A DNA stretch of 20,000 nucleotides, from positions 1 to 20,000 of the forward strand of contig BQMJ01000023.1 of the NCBI GenBank assembly GCA_025991245.1. The letters are read 5' to 3'. This stretch comes from Galdieria partita (lineage: Eukaryota > Rhodophyta > Bangiophyceae > Galdieriales > Galdieriaceae). Below, in pieces: positions 1-8,570 of this stretch. A program made the position numbers and the translations under genes. The stretch's first letter is position 1. Every line of letters begins with the position of its first letter. The notes beneath the pieces are model-generated. The model saw only the letters and a list, made by a program, of their open reading frames with translations. It did not search any database and was not told the DNA's origin.

Positions 1-619
1 ATAAACCCTAAATAAACCCTAAATAAACCCTAATAAACCCTAAATAAACCCTAATAAACCCTAATAAACCCTAATAAACCCTAAATAAACCCTAAATAAA
101 CCCTAAATAAACCCTAATAAACCCTAAATAAACCCTAATAAACCCTAAATAAACCCTAAATAAACCCTAATAAACCCTAATAAACCCTAAATAAACCCTA
201 ATAAACCCTAAATAAACCCTAATAAACCCTAAATAAACCCTAATAAACCCTAAATAAACCCTAATAAACCCTAAATAAACCCTAATAAACCCTAATAAAC
301 CCTAAATAAACCCTAATAAACCCTAATAAACCCTAAATAAACCCTAAATAAACCCTAAATAACCCTAAATAAACCCTAATAAACCCTAATAAACCCTAAT
401 AAACCCTAATAAACCCTAACCAATAAACCCTAATAAACCCTAATAAACCCTAATAAACCCTAATAAACCCTAATAAACCCTAATAAACCCTAATAAACCC
501 TAAATAAACCCTAATAAACCCTAAATAAACCCTAATAAACCCTAATAAACCCTAATAAACCCTAATAAACCCTAATAAACCCTAATAAACCCTAAATAAA
601 CCCTAAATAAACCCTAATA
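1..619 (-). repeat. Telomere, mixed 10/11-base repeat
   Basis: This is the terminal telomeric array. I count 59 CCCT cores between 6 and 612. Their spacings are about 35 of 10 bases, 22 of 11 bases and one of 14 bases (414 to 428). On the G-rich minus strand the units read TTTATTAGGG and TTTATTTAGGG, differing by one T. The + strand is C-rich at its 5' end, which is the correct polarity for a left chromosome end with the G-strand running out to the tip. One 10-base unit near 353-363 loses its A from a different place than the common short unit. Known telomerase behaviour includes stutter in homopolymer runs on the RNA template, so the T-number variation is probably made at synthesis. The window starts inside a unit, so the true tip is not shown. 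Confidence 0.97.
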
Positions 620-712
620 GAACCTAATAGAACCTAATAAACCTTGATAGAACCTAACAAACCTTAATAGAACCTAGTACAACCTCAGTAAAACCTCAGT
701 AAAGCCTGAATA
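620..712 (-). repeat. Degenerate telomeric transition tract
   Basis: The 10-base rhythm continues but the core changes from CCCT to CCT with substitutions, such as AATAGAACCT, AATAAACCTT and CTCAGTAAAACCT. The cores decay step by step from 612 to about 705, where the sequence AATAAGACAGAAAAATACAT leads into module T1. The same end block (CTCAGTA.AACCT then AATAAGA) recurs at the other module junctions, so this tract is part of the unit that is copied. It is the oldest part of the telomere, no longer renewed by telomerase. Confidence 0.9.
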
Positions 713-1278
713 AGACAGAAAAATACATATTCTTTTCTATCAGGCTACGTGTATTTTAGAGTTCACTGTTTTTTTTTTGGGGAATGCATCAGAGAAGAAA
801 GTCCTTTAATTCTATTAATCGTTTTACGCGTGCTTCTAGTATAAGTAGTTAAGGCGCAAGTTTTTATAAAGGCTTTTTTTAATGGCCAAATGACTTTTGG
901 TTTGTTCTTCTTTTTGTTTGTGGATTTAAGTTTTATTGCGGGAACACTTAGAATCCCAAAAAAATTTTTACATGTCATCTTTAAGTAATTGTTGAATTTT
1001 TTGCTTAGCTGTTCTTTTGTTGTGTTGTGCCGATTTAAAATTTTAAGCGGTTTGTTTCAATGAAAAACTTTTTTGGTTGTTTTTAGCCTTGTTACCTTTC
1101 TCTTTTATTGTCAAAGTTGTAAAACAAATTATTAAAGCTTTTAGTACTTTTTTTTTTGTTCTTAGTTAAGGCTCTGTATAATGTGTAGAGAATCCTCGAG
1201 TTTTCTTACAATGGATGAATGTTCCTTTATTTATCCTGTCAATATTTTTCTATAGCATATGACTTCGGGTGAAAACAG

Positions 1279-1316
1279 TACTAAACCTTAATAAAACTTA
1301 ATTGAACCTGATAAAA
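1279..1316 (-). repeat. Decayed telomeric units inside T1 (first)
   Basis: Units such as CTAAACCTTAATAAAACTTA followed by ATTGAACCTG keep the 10-base telomeric rhythm with changed cores. The same position in T3 (4051-4090) and T5 (6701-6740) is closer to the true telomere repeat, with AATAAACCCTG. This marks the seam between the first and second monomers of about 600 bases within the module. Confidence 0.75.
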
Positions 1317-1920
1317 AGAGTTCCTATTGCCCTGTATCTGACCATCCGCATTTGAACAATTATCACTGTCTATGTCATATTGATTTGTTGAAGAAAAAGG
1401 CGATGTTTCTCTATGAAGACTTTAATTTTTGCTATTAGTCTCGTAAAATTAGTCAATTTTAAATGGTGCTTCTTGTTTTGCTAATGATAAAATGACGTGC
1501 CTTGTGAGCGAGTTTTTTGTATGTTTGTATTTGTTGTTCATTAAGGGAAGACTTGGAAATTTAAGGAAAATTTTAAGATGGTATTTTTAATTCAAAGCTC
1601 TTTTGAGTTGAAGCATTTCTCTGCTGCTTTGCAGTAATTCGAATTTGTGAGGCATTTAGAAATTGTGACCATTTTTCTTAAGTAGCTCCTTTTTGTTGTC
1701 ATTTGCATTATTACCGACATTCTTGATTGACCTTGTGGAACAGTAAATTTATATTTGGTTTTCACATTATTTTTTTGCTTTGTCTGATATTTGTGCCAAA
1801 TCTATTTGGTGTAAGATCCTCTTTGTTTCTGATATTGGATGAATTTACCTTGAAGCACCCTGTTAATATCTTCCAATTGTATTTGAAAGTTTAGTTAAAT
1901 ATGCTTATTTTACTAGAAAT

Positions 1921-1955
1921 TATACCCTAATGAAGACTAGAAAACCAAAATAAAC
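1921..1955 (-). repeat. Decayed telomeric units inside T1 (second)
   Basis: TATACCCTAATGAAGACTAG followed by AAAACC retains a CCCTAATGA core. Equivalent seams lie at 5626-5660 in T4 and 7331-7365 in T5, with CTAATCAAGCCTAATAAAAC and CCCTAATGAAGCCTAATGAA. It divides the second from the third monomer. Confidence 0.6.
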
Positions 1956-2720
1956 AAAAACTCTTATTGCTTTTAGCCTGGGCAAACCTAATTTTTCAAT
2001 CCATTACGCTCTAGTTGTCTCAAAGTAGGAGTACGCAAAGTAGATTGGTTGTGTCTGGTTTCTTATTTTTGCTTTTTGTCAAAGAATAGCTACGTATTTT
2101 TTATTTTTTATGCTCATTGTGTTACTGACCTAGTTTGGTTTCCTGTCAGCTACATTTTGTTTAAGATCCTTTTGGATTGGAAACTAGAGTTAGTTGTTAC
2201 ATTCCTCGTTTAATTCAGATTTTTTGAAGTTCACAATTTTCTGCTTCTTTTGCATTGTTTTGAGATTTCAAGTCTTTCGTTTAAATGGTACCCTTTTGGC
2301 TACCTTAGTCTAAAAAACGAGCAATGTACGCAACAGTTGAGCAATCTTTCACAATTAACATTTTCCTCTCTTTGCTTTTTTTGTTGTTTTCGTTATTGGA
2401 TTCAAGGGTTGTCCCTTCTTTTTACTACTTTTCTATAAATGAAAAAAACATTTTTCTTCTGTATTTCATTGTGATATAGCGAATGAACTCCCTTTCATCA
2501 AAAGCATTATATTTTTTTTCTCTGTGAGCAGTTTGCTGTAACTTTTTCACTTCGTTTTACACGGTCGACAAATATCTACCCCACGAGAACAGGTTCAATG
2601 TATTGATGATGTAAACAACATGTGGTATATGAAAATTCTTCAATATATCCTCTTCTTTCTATTTCTCTGATTTCTTATTCTATGGTTTGCTCGTAAAATT
2701 GGTATTTGTATTGTTTCTTT

Positions 2721-2745
2721 AATAAACCTTGGATACAAGTGTAGC
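2721..2745 (-). repeat. Possible telomeric seam inside T1 (third)
   Basis: AATAAACCTTGGATAC followed by GCCTATTGCCCTTT resembles the seam at 1279-1340, where decayed telomeric units are followed by TCCTATTGCCCTGT. The matching T5 position near 8150 (GATAAACTTTAGAAAC) is more decayed. This suggests a fourth, shorter monomer at the end of the full module. The call rests on a short match. Confidence 0.4.
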
Positions 2746-3052
2746 CCTTATAATGCAAAGATTGCCTATTGCCCTTTGATATATTGCATAAATGCCTCTT
2801 CAATACCTTTTCATAATGCCATTATGATACAACTGAAACTAAAATGCTGAAATTTTTTTTTTAGTGTTGCCATTAATTTTAAAAATTATTGAATTTTTTA
2901 TGCAATAATGCTACAGTAATGTTTCTCGCAAATTTCTCTTTTCATATAGGTTTGTATGGGTATTACTTAGTAACGATAATGATATTTCTTTATTTCCTTT
3001 TCTTGTTAAATTCGTTGATATCTCCAGTGCATATATAATGAAAAACTTCCCG

Positions 3053-3111
3053 ATTTGGATAGTTTCGAAACTTTTGTTTCGATCGTTTTACCAAGACTTT
3101 CATAGTTGAAC
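3053..3111. other. Conserved block with palindrome GTTTCGAAAC (T1)
   Basis: The block holds a perfect 10-base palindrome followed by TTTGTTTCGATCGTTTTACC. Its T5 copy (8491-8549) matches at 55 of 59 positions, which by eye is higher than in the flanking sequence. A bound or structural element is possible, but no function can be read from the sequence. Confidence 0.45.
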
Positions 3112-3127
3112 CTTATGAGAATCGTCT

Positions 3128-3190
3128 TTATTAAACCCTAATAGTAAACCATAAGGAGACCGTATAGTAAACCTCAGTAAAATCTCAATA
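3128..3190 (-). repeat. Interstitial telomeric tract, T1/T2 junction
   Basis: TTTATTAAACCCTAATAGTA begins a run of decayed telomeric units that ends in CCTCAGTAAAATCTCAATAA just before T2. The internal order (CCTAATAGTA, CCATAA.., AGACC.TATAG, CCTCAGTA) is the same at 3424-3487 and 4397-4458. It sits exactly where T1 loses homology with T5, so it marks a join between an old chromosome end and added sequence. Confidence 0.85.
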
Positions 3191-3394
3191 AGAAAGAAAA
3201 ATGCATGCTTCCTTCGGCCAGGCTACACACATTTTGCAATTCAATTATTTCTTCTTTCATGTATGCATTCCAGGATCCGCTTTATTCTATAATGCTTTTT
3301 ACCGTTGCTTCTAATGTAATCAGTTTTGTCGCAAATTCTTAATGAGTATTTTAAAGATGGCGTTGTGACTTCTTTTATTGGCTCTTTTCGGTTA
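3191..3394. repeat. Subtelomeric module T2, short stub
   Basis: Only the first 200 or so bases of the module are present, starting with AAAGAAAAATGCATGCTTCC and CAGGCTACACACATTTTGCA. It is closest to T3 and T5 by eye (TGCTTCCTTC.GCCAGGCT). It stops after CTCTTTTCGGTT at the point where another telomeric tract begins. The telomere-side end is intact and the inner side is missing. Confidence 0.8.
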
Positions 3395-3487
3395 ACCTTA
3401 ATATTCCCTAACATTCCCTAATAAACCCTAATAGTACAGCATAAGTAGACCCTATAGTAAACCCTCAGTAGAACCTCAATAAGACAA
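3395..3487 (-). repeat. Interstitial telomeric tract, T2/T3 junction
   Basis: Telomere-like units AATATTCCCTAACATTCCCT and AATAAACCCTAATAGTACAG lead into the shared junction sequence (AGTAGACCCTATAGTAAACC, then CCTCAGTAGAACCTCAATAA). It contains one unit identical to the living telomere (AATAAACCCT near 3420), making it the least decayed of the internal tracts. Confidence 0.85.
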
Positions 3488-4380
3488 AAAAATGCATGCT
3501 TCCTTCTGCCAGGCTGCACTTATTTTGCAAGTCACTCATTTTTTTTCATTAGTGCATTAGAGAAGCCGCTTAATCCTATCAAGCTTTTTACCCTTGCTTC
3601 TAGTAGAATCAATTATGTCGCAAATTTTTTAGGAGTATTCTAAAGATGACGATGTGACTTCTTTTATGAGCTTATTTCGGTTCTGCTTCTATTTGAGTTT
3701 TACTGCGAGAATGCTTCAAACGTAAAGAGAATGTTTACATTTTACTCGTAAATATTGGTCGCCCTTTTTTGTTTAGGCATTTTTCTGTTGTTTTGTCTTG
3801 ATTGAAAAGTTTAAGCGGTTTGCTCAAATGCAAACTTTTTTGTAGTAACTGTTGTTTTGACATTGTCGTCTTTCATTGACCAAGGTGTAAAGCAATTTTT
3901 AAAGCTTTGATTACATATCAGTTTTCTTTGTTCTTCGTTGAACCCTTATATGTTGTGTAAAGGATACTCGAACTTTCTTATTATGGATGAATGTTCCTTT
4001 ATTCATCCAGGTAATATTTTTCTATAGTATGTGATTTTGGATAAAACTAGTAATAAACCTTAATAAAACTTAATAAACCCTGATAAGAAAGTTCCCATTG
4101 CCCTGTACCAAAACATCCGCATTGGAAGATTTATTAGGTTTTCTGTCATCACAATGCATTAAAGAAAGAAAGTGAATTGGTTCTCTACCAAGACCTTTAC
4201 TTTTGCTTTTAGTCTGGTGAAAGTAATTAATTCTCAAAACTGTGTTTCTTTTTTTGCCAGCGATCAAATGACTTGTCTCGAGCTATTTTTGCGTATTTTT
4301 GTATTTGTTGTTGATTACGGGAAAACCTGGAATTCTGGAGAAAATTTTGAGATGCTATTTTTTGAGGCCTTTTTGAGTTT
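3488..4380. repeat. Subtelomeric module T3, truncated
   Basis: About 0.9 kb of the module is present. It matches T5 closely over the first part: around 3610-3700 and 6260-6360 the two read almost the same, including CAATTATGTCGCAAATTTTT and AAAGATGACGATGTG. It contains the ATGGATGAATGTTCC landmark at 3983, the internal telomeric seam and the CCATTGCCCTGTACCAAAAC block. It ends after TTTTTGAGTTT near 4380, where the next junction tract starts. No frame of meaningful length is shared with the other copies. Confidence 0.85.
4051..4090 (-). repeat. Decayed telomeric units inside T3
   Basis: AATAAACCTTAATAAAACTT followed by AATAAACCCTGATAAG includes one unit (AATAAACCCT) identical to the living telomere repeat. 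It occupies the same place in the module as 1279-1316 and 6701-6740. Confidence 0.8.
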
Positions 4381-4383
4381 AGG

Positions 4384-4458
4384 TATTCCCTACCAAGACC
4401 TAATAGTAAACCATAACTAGACCGCATAGTGAAACCTCAGTAAAACCTGAATAAGAAA
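4384..4458 (-). repeat. Interstitial telomeric tract, T3/T4 junction
   Basis: After T3 breaks off, CCTAATAGTAAACCATAACT and CCTCAGTAAAACCTGAATAA repeat the junction order seen at 3137-3190. The first unit here is mixed (TATTCCCTACCAAGACC), more altered than at 3395. T4 starts directly after it. Confidence 0.82.
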
Positions 4459-5000
4459 GAAAAATGCATACTCTTCTTTGCCAGGCTACACATATTTTAC
4501 GATTCATTTTTTTTTTTTGAATGCATCAGAGAAGAAAGTCCTTTAATTCTATCAATCGTTTTATATTTACTTCTAGTATAATTAATTTATGTAGCAAAAT
4601 TTTATAAGAGTTTTTTGAATGGCCATATAACTTTTGTTGTGTGCTTCATTTTGTTTATGCATTAGAGTTTTACTGCGTGAACAATTGAATCCCTAAGGAA
4701 AATGTTTCCATTTTATCTTTAATTAGTGATCGTCCTTCTTTTGTTCAGGCATTTTTCTGTTCTGTTGTGTTGATTTTAAAATTTAAGCGGTTTTCTTCAA
4801 GGAAAATGTTTTTGGTTGATTTTAGCCTTATTACCTTCCTCTATTATTGACAAAATTTACAGCAAATTATTAAATCTTTAATTACCGACCTTTTCTCTTT
4901 TTTTTTTTATTGAAGCCAAATTCATCCAATGTAGTTTGAATGTTCTTTTATTCATCCTGTTAATATCTTTCTAGGGTATGTGTTTTTTCATAAGAAAAAG

Positions 5001-5030
5001 TAATGTAACTTAGTAAGCCTGATAAAAAAA
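5001..5030 (-). repeat. Decayed telomeric units inside T4 (first)
   Basis: TAATGTAACTTAGTAAGCCT followed by GATAAA is the T4 form of the seam seen at 1279, 4051 and 6701. It is the most decayed of the four and has lost about one unit compared with T3. Confidence 0.55.
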
Positions 5031-5625
5031 ATTCCCATTGCCCTGTACTAGACCATTCGCATTTGAACATTTATCAAGGTCTTGGTCATCTAATTGCATT
5101 GGAGAAAGAAAGCGAATCGGTTCTATCAAGACCTTTACTTTTGCTTTTAGTTTCGTAAAAGTAAGGAATTCTCAAACTGTTCCGCTTTTTTTGCCAGAGA
5201 TGAAATGAATTGCCTTGTGGGCTATTTCTGCGTATGTTTGTATTTGTTGTTTACTGCGGGTAGTTAGGTAAAATTTTAGAATGCTATTTTTAGTTCAAGG
5301 CCCTTTCTAATTAAGGAGTTTCTCTGTTGCTTCGCAGTAATTCGAAATTTTGGGCTTTCTAGAAATTATGAACATTTTTCTTGAATGGTTTCCTTTTGTT
5401 GTTACTAGCATCATTACCGTCGTTCTTGATTGACCGAGTGACACAGTAAATTTATGGATTTTTTTCACATTATGATATTTTGCTTTGTGTGGTATTTGTG
5501 CCGAATTTATTTGGTTTAAGATCCTTTTGGTTTATTATATTGGATGAATTTACCTTGATTCACCCTTTTAATATCTTTTTACAGTATTTGAACGTTTAGG
5601 TAAATTTGCATAATCAACTTGAAAT

Positions 5626-5660
5626 TATACTCTAATCAAGCCTAATAAAACCAAAACGAG
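5626..5660 (-). repeat. Decayed telomeric units inside T4 (second)
   Basis: TATACTCTAATCAAGCCTAA followed by TAAAACC matches the T1 seam at 1921 and the T5 seam at 7331 in position and rhythm. Confidence 0.55.
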
Positions 5661-6700
5661 GAAAAATTGCTTATTGCTTTCAGTCAGGGCATATCTAGTT
5701 TTTCAATTTATTGCGCTCTAGTAGTCTCAAAGTAGGAATGGGCAGAGTAAATTGTTTATGTCTGTTTTCTTATTTATGTTCTTTGCCAAAGAATGGTCAC
5801 TTTTTTTATTTTTTTATTTTTTATGCTTGTTGGGCTACTGACCAAGTTTGGTTTCCTGTCTGTTACATTTGTCTATTTTTTATTGGATTTGAAACTGGAG
5901 TTATTTTTTAGATTCCTCTTTTAGTTCAAATTTTTTTGGAGTTCACACTCTTCTGCTTCTTTTGTATTGTTTTGAGATTTTAGGTGGTTCGTTCAAATGG
6001 TATCCTTCTGTTGACGTTAGTCTAAGGCTCCAGCATTGTACGCGAACAACTCATCGCGACAATTGAGCAATCTGTCACTATTAACAATTTCATTTCTTTG
6101 TTTTTTGCTGTTTTCATCGTTGTTTTCAAGGATTGTCCCTTCTTTTTACTACTTTTCTAAAATGATGCTTCCTTCTGCCAGGCTGCACATATTTTGCATG
6201 AATGGCATTAGAGAAGCCCCTTAATTCTATCTATCTTTTTACCCTTGCTTCTAGTATAATCAATTATGTCGCAAATTTTTTATGAGTATTTTAAAGATGA
6301 CGATGTGGCTTCTTTTATGAGCTCTTTTTGGTTTTGTTTCTTTTTGAGTTTTATTGCGAGAATGCTTCAAACGTAAAGAGAATGTTTACATTTTACTTTA
6401 AATCAGTGGTTGTCCTTTTGTGTTTAGGCATTTTTCTGTTGTCTTGTATTGATTGAAAATTTTAAGCGATTTGCTTAAATCCAATTTTTTTGTAGTAACT
6501 GTTATTTTGACATTGTCGTCTTTCATTGACCAAGTTGTAAATGAATTTTTAAAGCTTTTATTACATATCAGTTTTCTTTGTTCTTCGTTCAAGCCTTATT
6601 TGTTGTGTAAGGGATACTCGAGCTTTCTTATAATGGATGAATATGCCTTTATTTATCCTGTTAATATTTTTCTATAGTATGTGACGTTGGTTAAAAACAG

Positions 6701-6740
6701 CAATAAACCTTAATAAGACCTATTAAACCCTGATAAAAAA
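6701..6740 (-). repeat. Decayed telomeric units inside T5 (first)
   Basis: AATAAACCTTAATAAGACCT followed by ATTAAACCCTGATAAA sits at the same place as the tracts at 1279 and 4051, with recognisable CCCT and CCTT cores at 10-base spacing. Confidence 0.75.
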
Positions 6741-7330
6741 GCTCCCACTGCCCTGGACCAAAACATCCGCATTTGAAAATTTATTAGGTTCTCGGTCATC
6801 ACAATGCATTAGAGAAAGAAAGTGAATTGGTTCTACCAACGCCTTTACTTTTTCTTTTAGTCTGGTGAAAATAATTATTCTCAAACTGTGCTGCTTGTTT
6901 TGCCAGTGATGAAATGACTTGCCTTGTGAGCTATCTTTGTGTACGTTTGTATTTTTTGTTTGTTACTGGAAAACCTGGGAATTTATTGAAAATTTTAAGA
7001 TGCTATTTTTTAAAGCCTTTTTAAGGAATTTCTCTGTTGCTTCGCAGTAATTCGAAATTCTGAGCTTTTAGAAATTGTGAGCATTTTTCTTCAATGGTTC
7101 CTTTTTCTTGTTGTTAGCATTATTACCGTCGTACTTGATTGACCGAGTGACACAGTGAATTTATGGATTTCTCACATTATGTTATTTTTGCTTTGTCGTA
7201 TTTGTGCCAAATCTATTTGGTGTAAGATCCTTTTGGTTTCTGGTAATGGATGGATTTACCTTGATTGACCCTGTTAATACCTTCCTATAGTATTTGGACT
7301 TCTATGTAAATATGCATATTTAACTAGAAA

Positions 7331-7365
7331 TGATGCCCTAATGAAGCCTAATGAAACGGAAATAG
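7331..7365 (-). repeat. Decayed telomeric units inside T5 (second)
   Basis: TGATGCCCTAATGAAGCCTA followed by ATGAAACGG keeps CCCTAATGA and CCTAATGAA units at 10-base spacing. It is the counterpart of 1921 and 5626. Confidence 0.6.
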
Positions 7366-8490
7366 GGAGAAAATGCTTATTACTTTCATTCAGGACATTC
7401 CTAGTTTTTCAATTCGTTGCACTCTAGTAGTCTCAAAGTAGGAGTGGGCAGAGTAAATTGTTTATGTCTGGTTTCTTATTTTTTGCTAAAGAATAGTTAC
7501 GTATTGTTTCGTTTTTTATGCTCGTTGTGCTACTGACCAAGTCTTTTTTCCTTTCAATTGCACTTTGTTCAAGCTTTTTTTGGATTGGAAACTAGACTTA
7601 GTTGTTACATTCTTTGTTTAGTTCAAATTTTTTTTGGAGTTCACAAATCTTTGCTTCTTTTGTATTGTTTCGAGAATTTAAGTGATTCGTTTAAATGGTA
7701 CCCTTCTGGTGTCATAAGTGTAAGGCGCGAGCAATGTACGTGAACAAGTCGTTGCAACAGTAGTGCAATCTGACACTATTAACATTTTCATTTCTTTGTT
7801 TTTTGCTGCGTTCATTGTTGTCTTCAAGGATTGTCCTCCTTTTTTCTACTTTTCCTCCAATGAGAAAAAAAATATTTTTTCTTCTGTATTTTAATGTCAT
7901 ATAGTTACTAAATTCACTTTCATCAAAAGTATTCTATTTTTCTTCTCTGTGAGCAGTTTGCTGTAACTTTTTTACTTCGTTTCACACGATCGACAAATAT
8001 CTGCAGGACGAGAACAGGTTCAAGGTACTGATGATGTAAGAAACATGTAGTATATGGAAATTCTTCAATGTATTCTCAAGTTTCTATTTCTCAAAATTCT
8101 TATTATACTATGGCTTTCTTATAAAATTGGTATTTGTATTGTTTTTTTTGATAAACTTTAGAAACAAGTGTAGCCCTTACAATGCAAAGATTGCCTATTC
8201 CCCTTTGATGTATTGCATAAACTTCTCTTCAATACCTTTCCATGCTGCCAATGTAATAGAACTGAAACTGAACTGCTGTAATCTTTTTCTTCTTTCTTTT
8301 AATATTGTCATAAATTTTATAAATTCTTCAACTTTTTTATGCATTAATGACACAGTAATGTTTCTCATAAATTTCTCTTTTCATATAGGTTTGTATGGGT
8401 ACTACTTAGTAACGATATTGATATTTCTTTATTGATGCTTCTTATTAAGATCGTTGCTATCTTCAGTGCATACATAATAATAAGAGTTCA

Positions 8491-8549
8491 ATTTGGATAG
8501 TTTCGAAACTTCTGTTTCGATCGTTTTACCAAGACATTTATGGTTGAAC
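8491..8549. other. Conserved block with palindrome GTTTCGAAAC (T5)
   Basis: This is the T5 copy of the palindrome block at 3053-3111. All 10 bases of the palindrome and the TTTCGATCGTTTTACCAAGA stretch are unchanged between the two copies. The differences lie mostly in the last 15 bases. Confidence 0.45.
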
Positions 8550-8570
8550 ATTACCCTATGAAAATCGTCG

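Larger units (their letters stand above)
713..3127. repeat. Subtelomeric module T1, full length
   Basis: This is the first copy of a repeated subtelomeric module of about 2.4 kb. Ordered landmarks shared with T5 include CAGGCTAC at 741, ATGGATGAATGTTCC near 1210, GCCCTGT near 1330, GGATGAATTTACCTT at 1837, GTCTCAAAGTAGGAG at 2017, TTCTGCTTCTTTTG near 2239, GAGAACAGGTTCAA at 2585 and the palindrome GTTTCGAAAC near 3062. It breaks into submodules at decayed telomeric tracts near 1279, 1921 and 2721. It is strongly T-rich on the + strand. No frame stays open for a plausible gene, and the short frames here (the longest about 60-70 codons) are not kept in the other copies. It looks non-coding. Homology to T5 ends within a few bases of the telomeric tract at 3128. 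Confidence 0.88.
4459..6160. repeat. Subtelomeric module T4, truncated
   Basis: About 1.7 kb of the module is present. In its first part it resembles T1 most (AGAAGAAAGTCCTTTAATTC at 4529 is also in T1 at 793); in its third part it resembles T5 most (GTAGTCTCAAAGTAGGA near 5720 and 7426, then AGAGTAAATTGTTTATGTCT). This points to past exchange between copies. It runs through TTCTGCTTCTTTTG at 5951 and the TGTACGCGAACAA region near 6036, then stops at ACTACTTTTCTA (6148-6159) and joins T5 with no telomeric tract between them. Confidence 0.84.
6161..8570. repeat. Subtelomeric module T5, full length
   Basis: This second full-length copy lacks only the first few bases and the leading telomeric tract. 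It starts ATGATGCTTCCTTCTGCCAG and, relative to T3, has lost a short stretch after the CAGGCTGCACATATTTTGCA block. All T1 landmarks follow in order. The stretch 8491-8549 matches T1 3053-3111 at 55 of 59 positions by my count. Where T1 ends in a telomeric tract, T5 runs on into 8570-9200, so T5 shows the original inner continuation of the module. The minus-strand frame at 8429-8761 is not kept in T1 and is probably chance. Confidence 0.86.

Noticed and set aside
763-978. Minus-strand frame of 71 codons in T1, Lys and Thr rich
   Set aside because: It lies in repeat DNA and is broken or absent at the same place in T3, T4 and T5. Lys-rich frames are expected opposite T-rich sequence.
3128-4458. 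CRISPR-like alternation of short repeats and spacers
   Set aside because: The repeated pieces are decayed telomeric units at 10-base spacing, with no uniform spacers, in a eukaryotic chromosome end.
6036-6224. 62-codon + frame
   Set aside because: It spans the T4/T5 join, so it was created by the rearrangement and cannot be an ancestral gene.
8127-8435. 102-codon + frame, hydrophobic, membrane-like
   Set aside because: The matching T1 stretch (about 2700-3010) has stops in all corresponding positions. Phe, Leu and Ile runs follow from T-rich DNA and are not evidence of membrane segments.
713-8570. LINE or DNA transposon as the nature of the 2.4 kb module
   Set aside because: I see no reverse transcriptase or transposase frame, no poly-A tail with target duplications and no terminal inverted repeats. 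Seams are telomeric instead.
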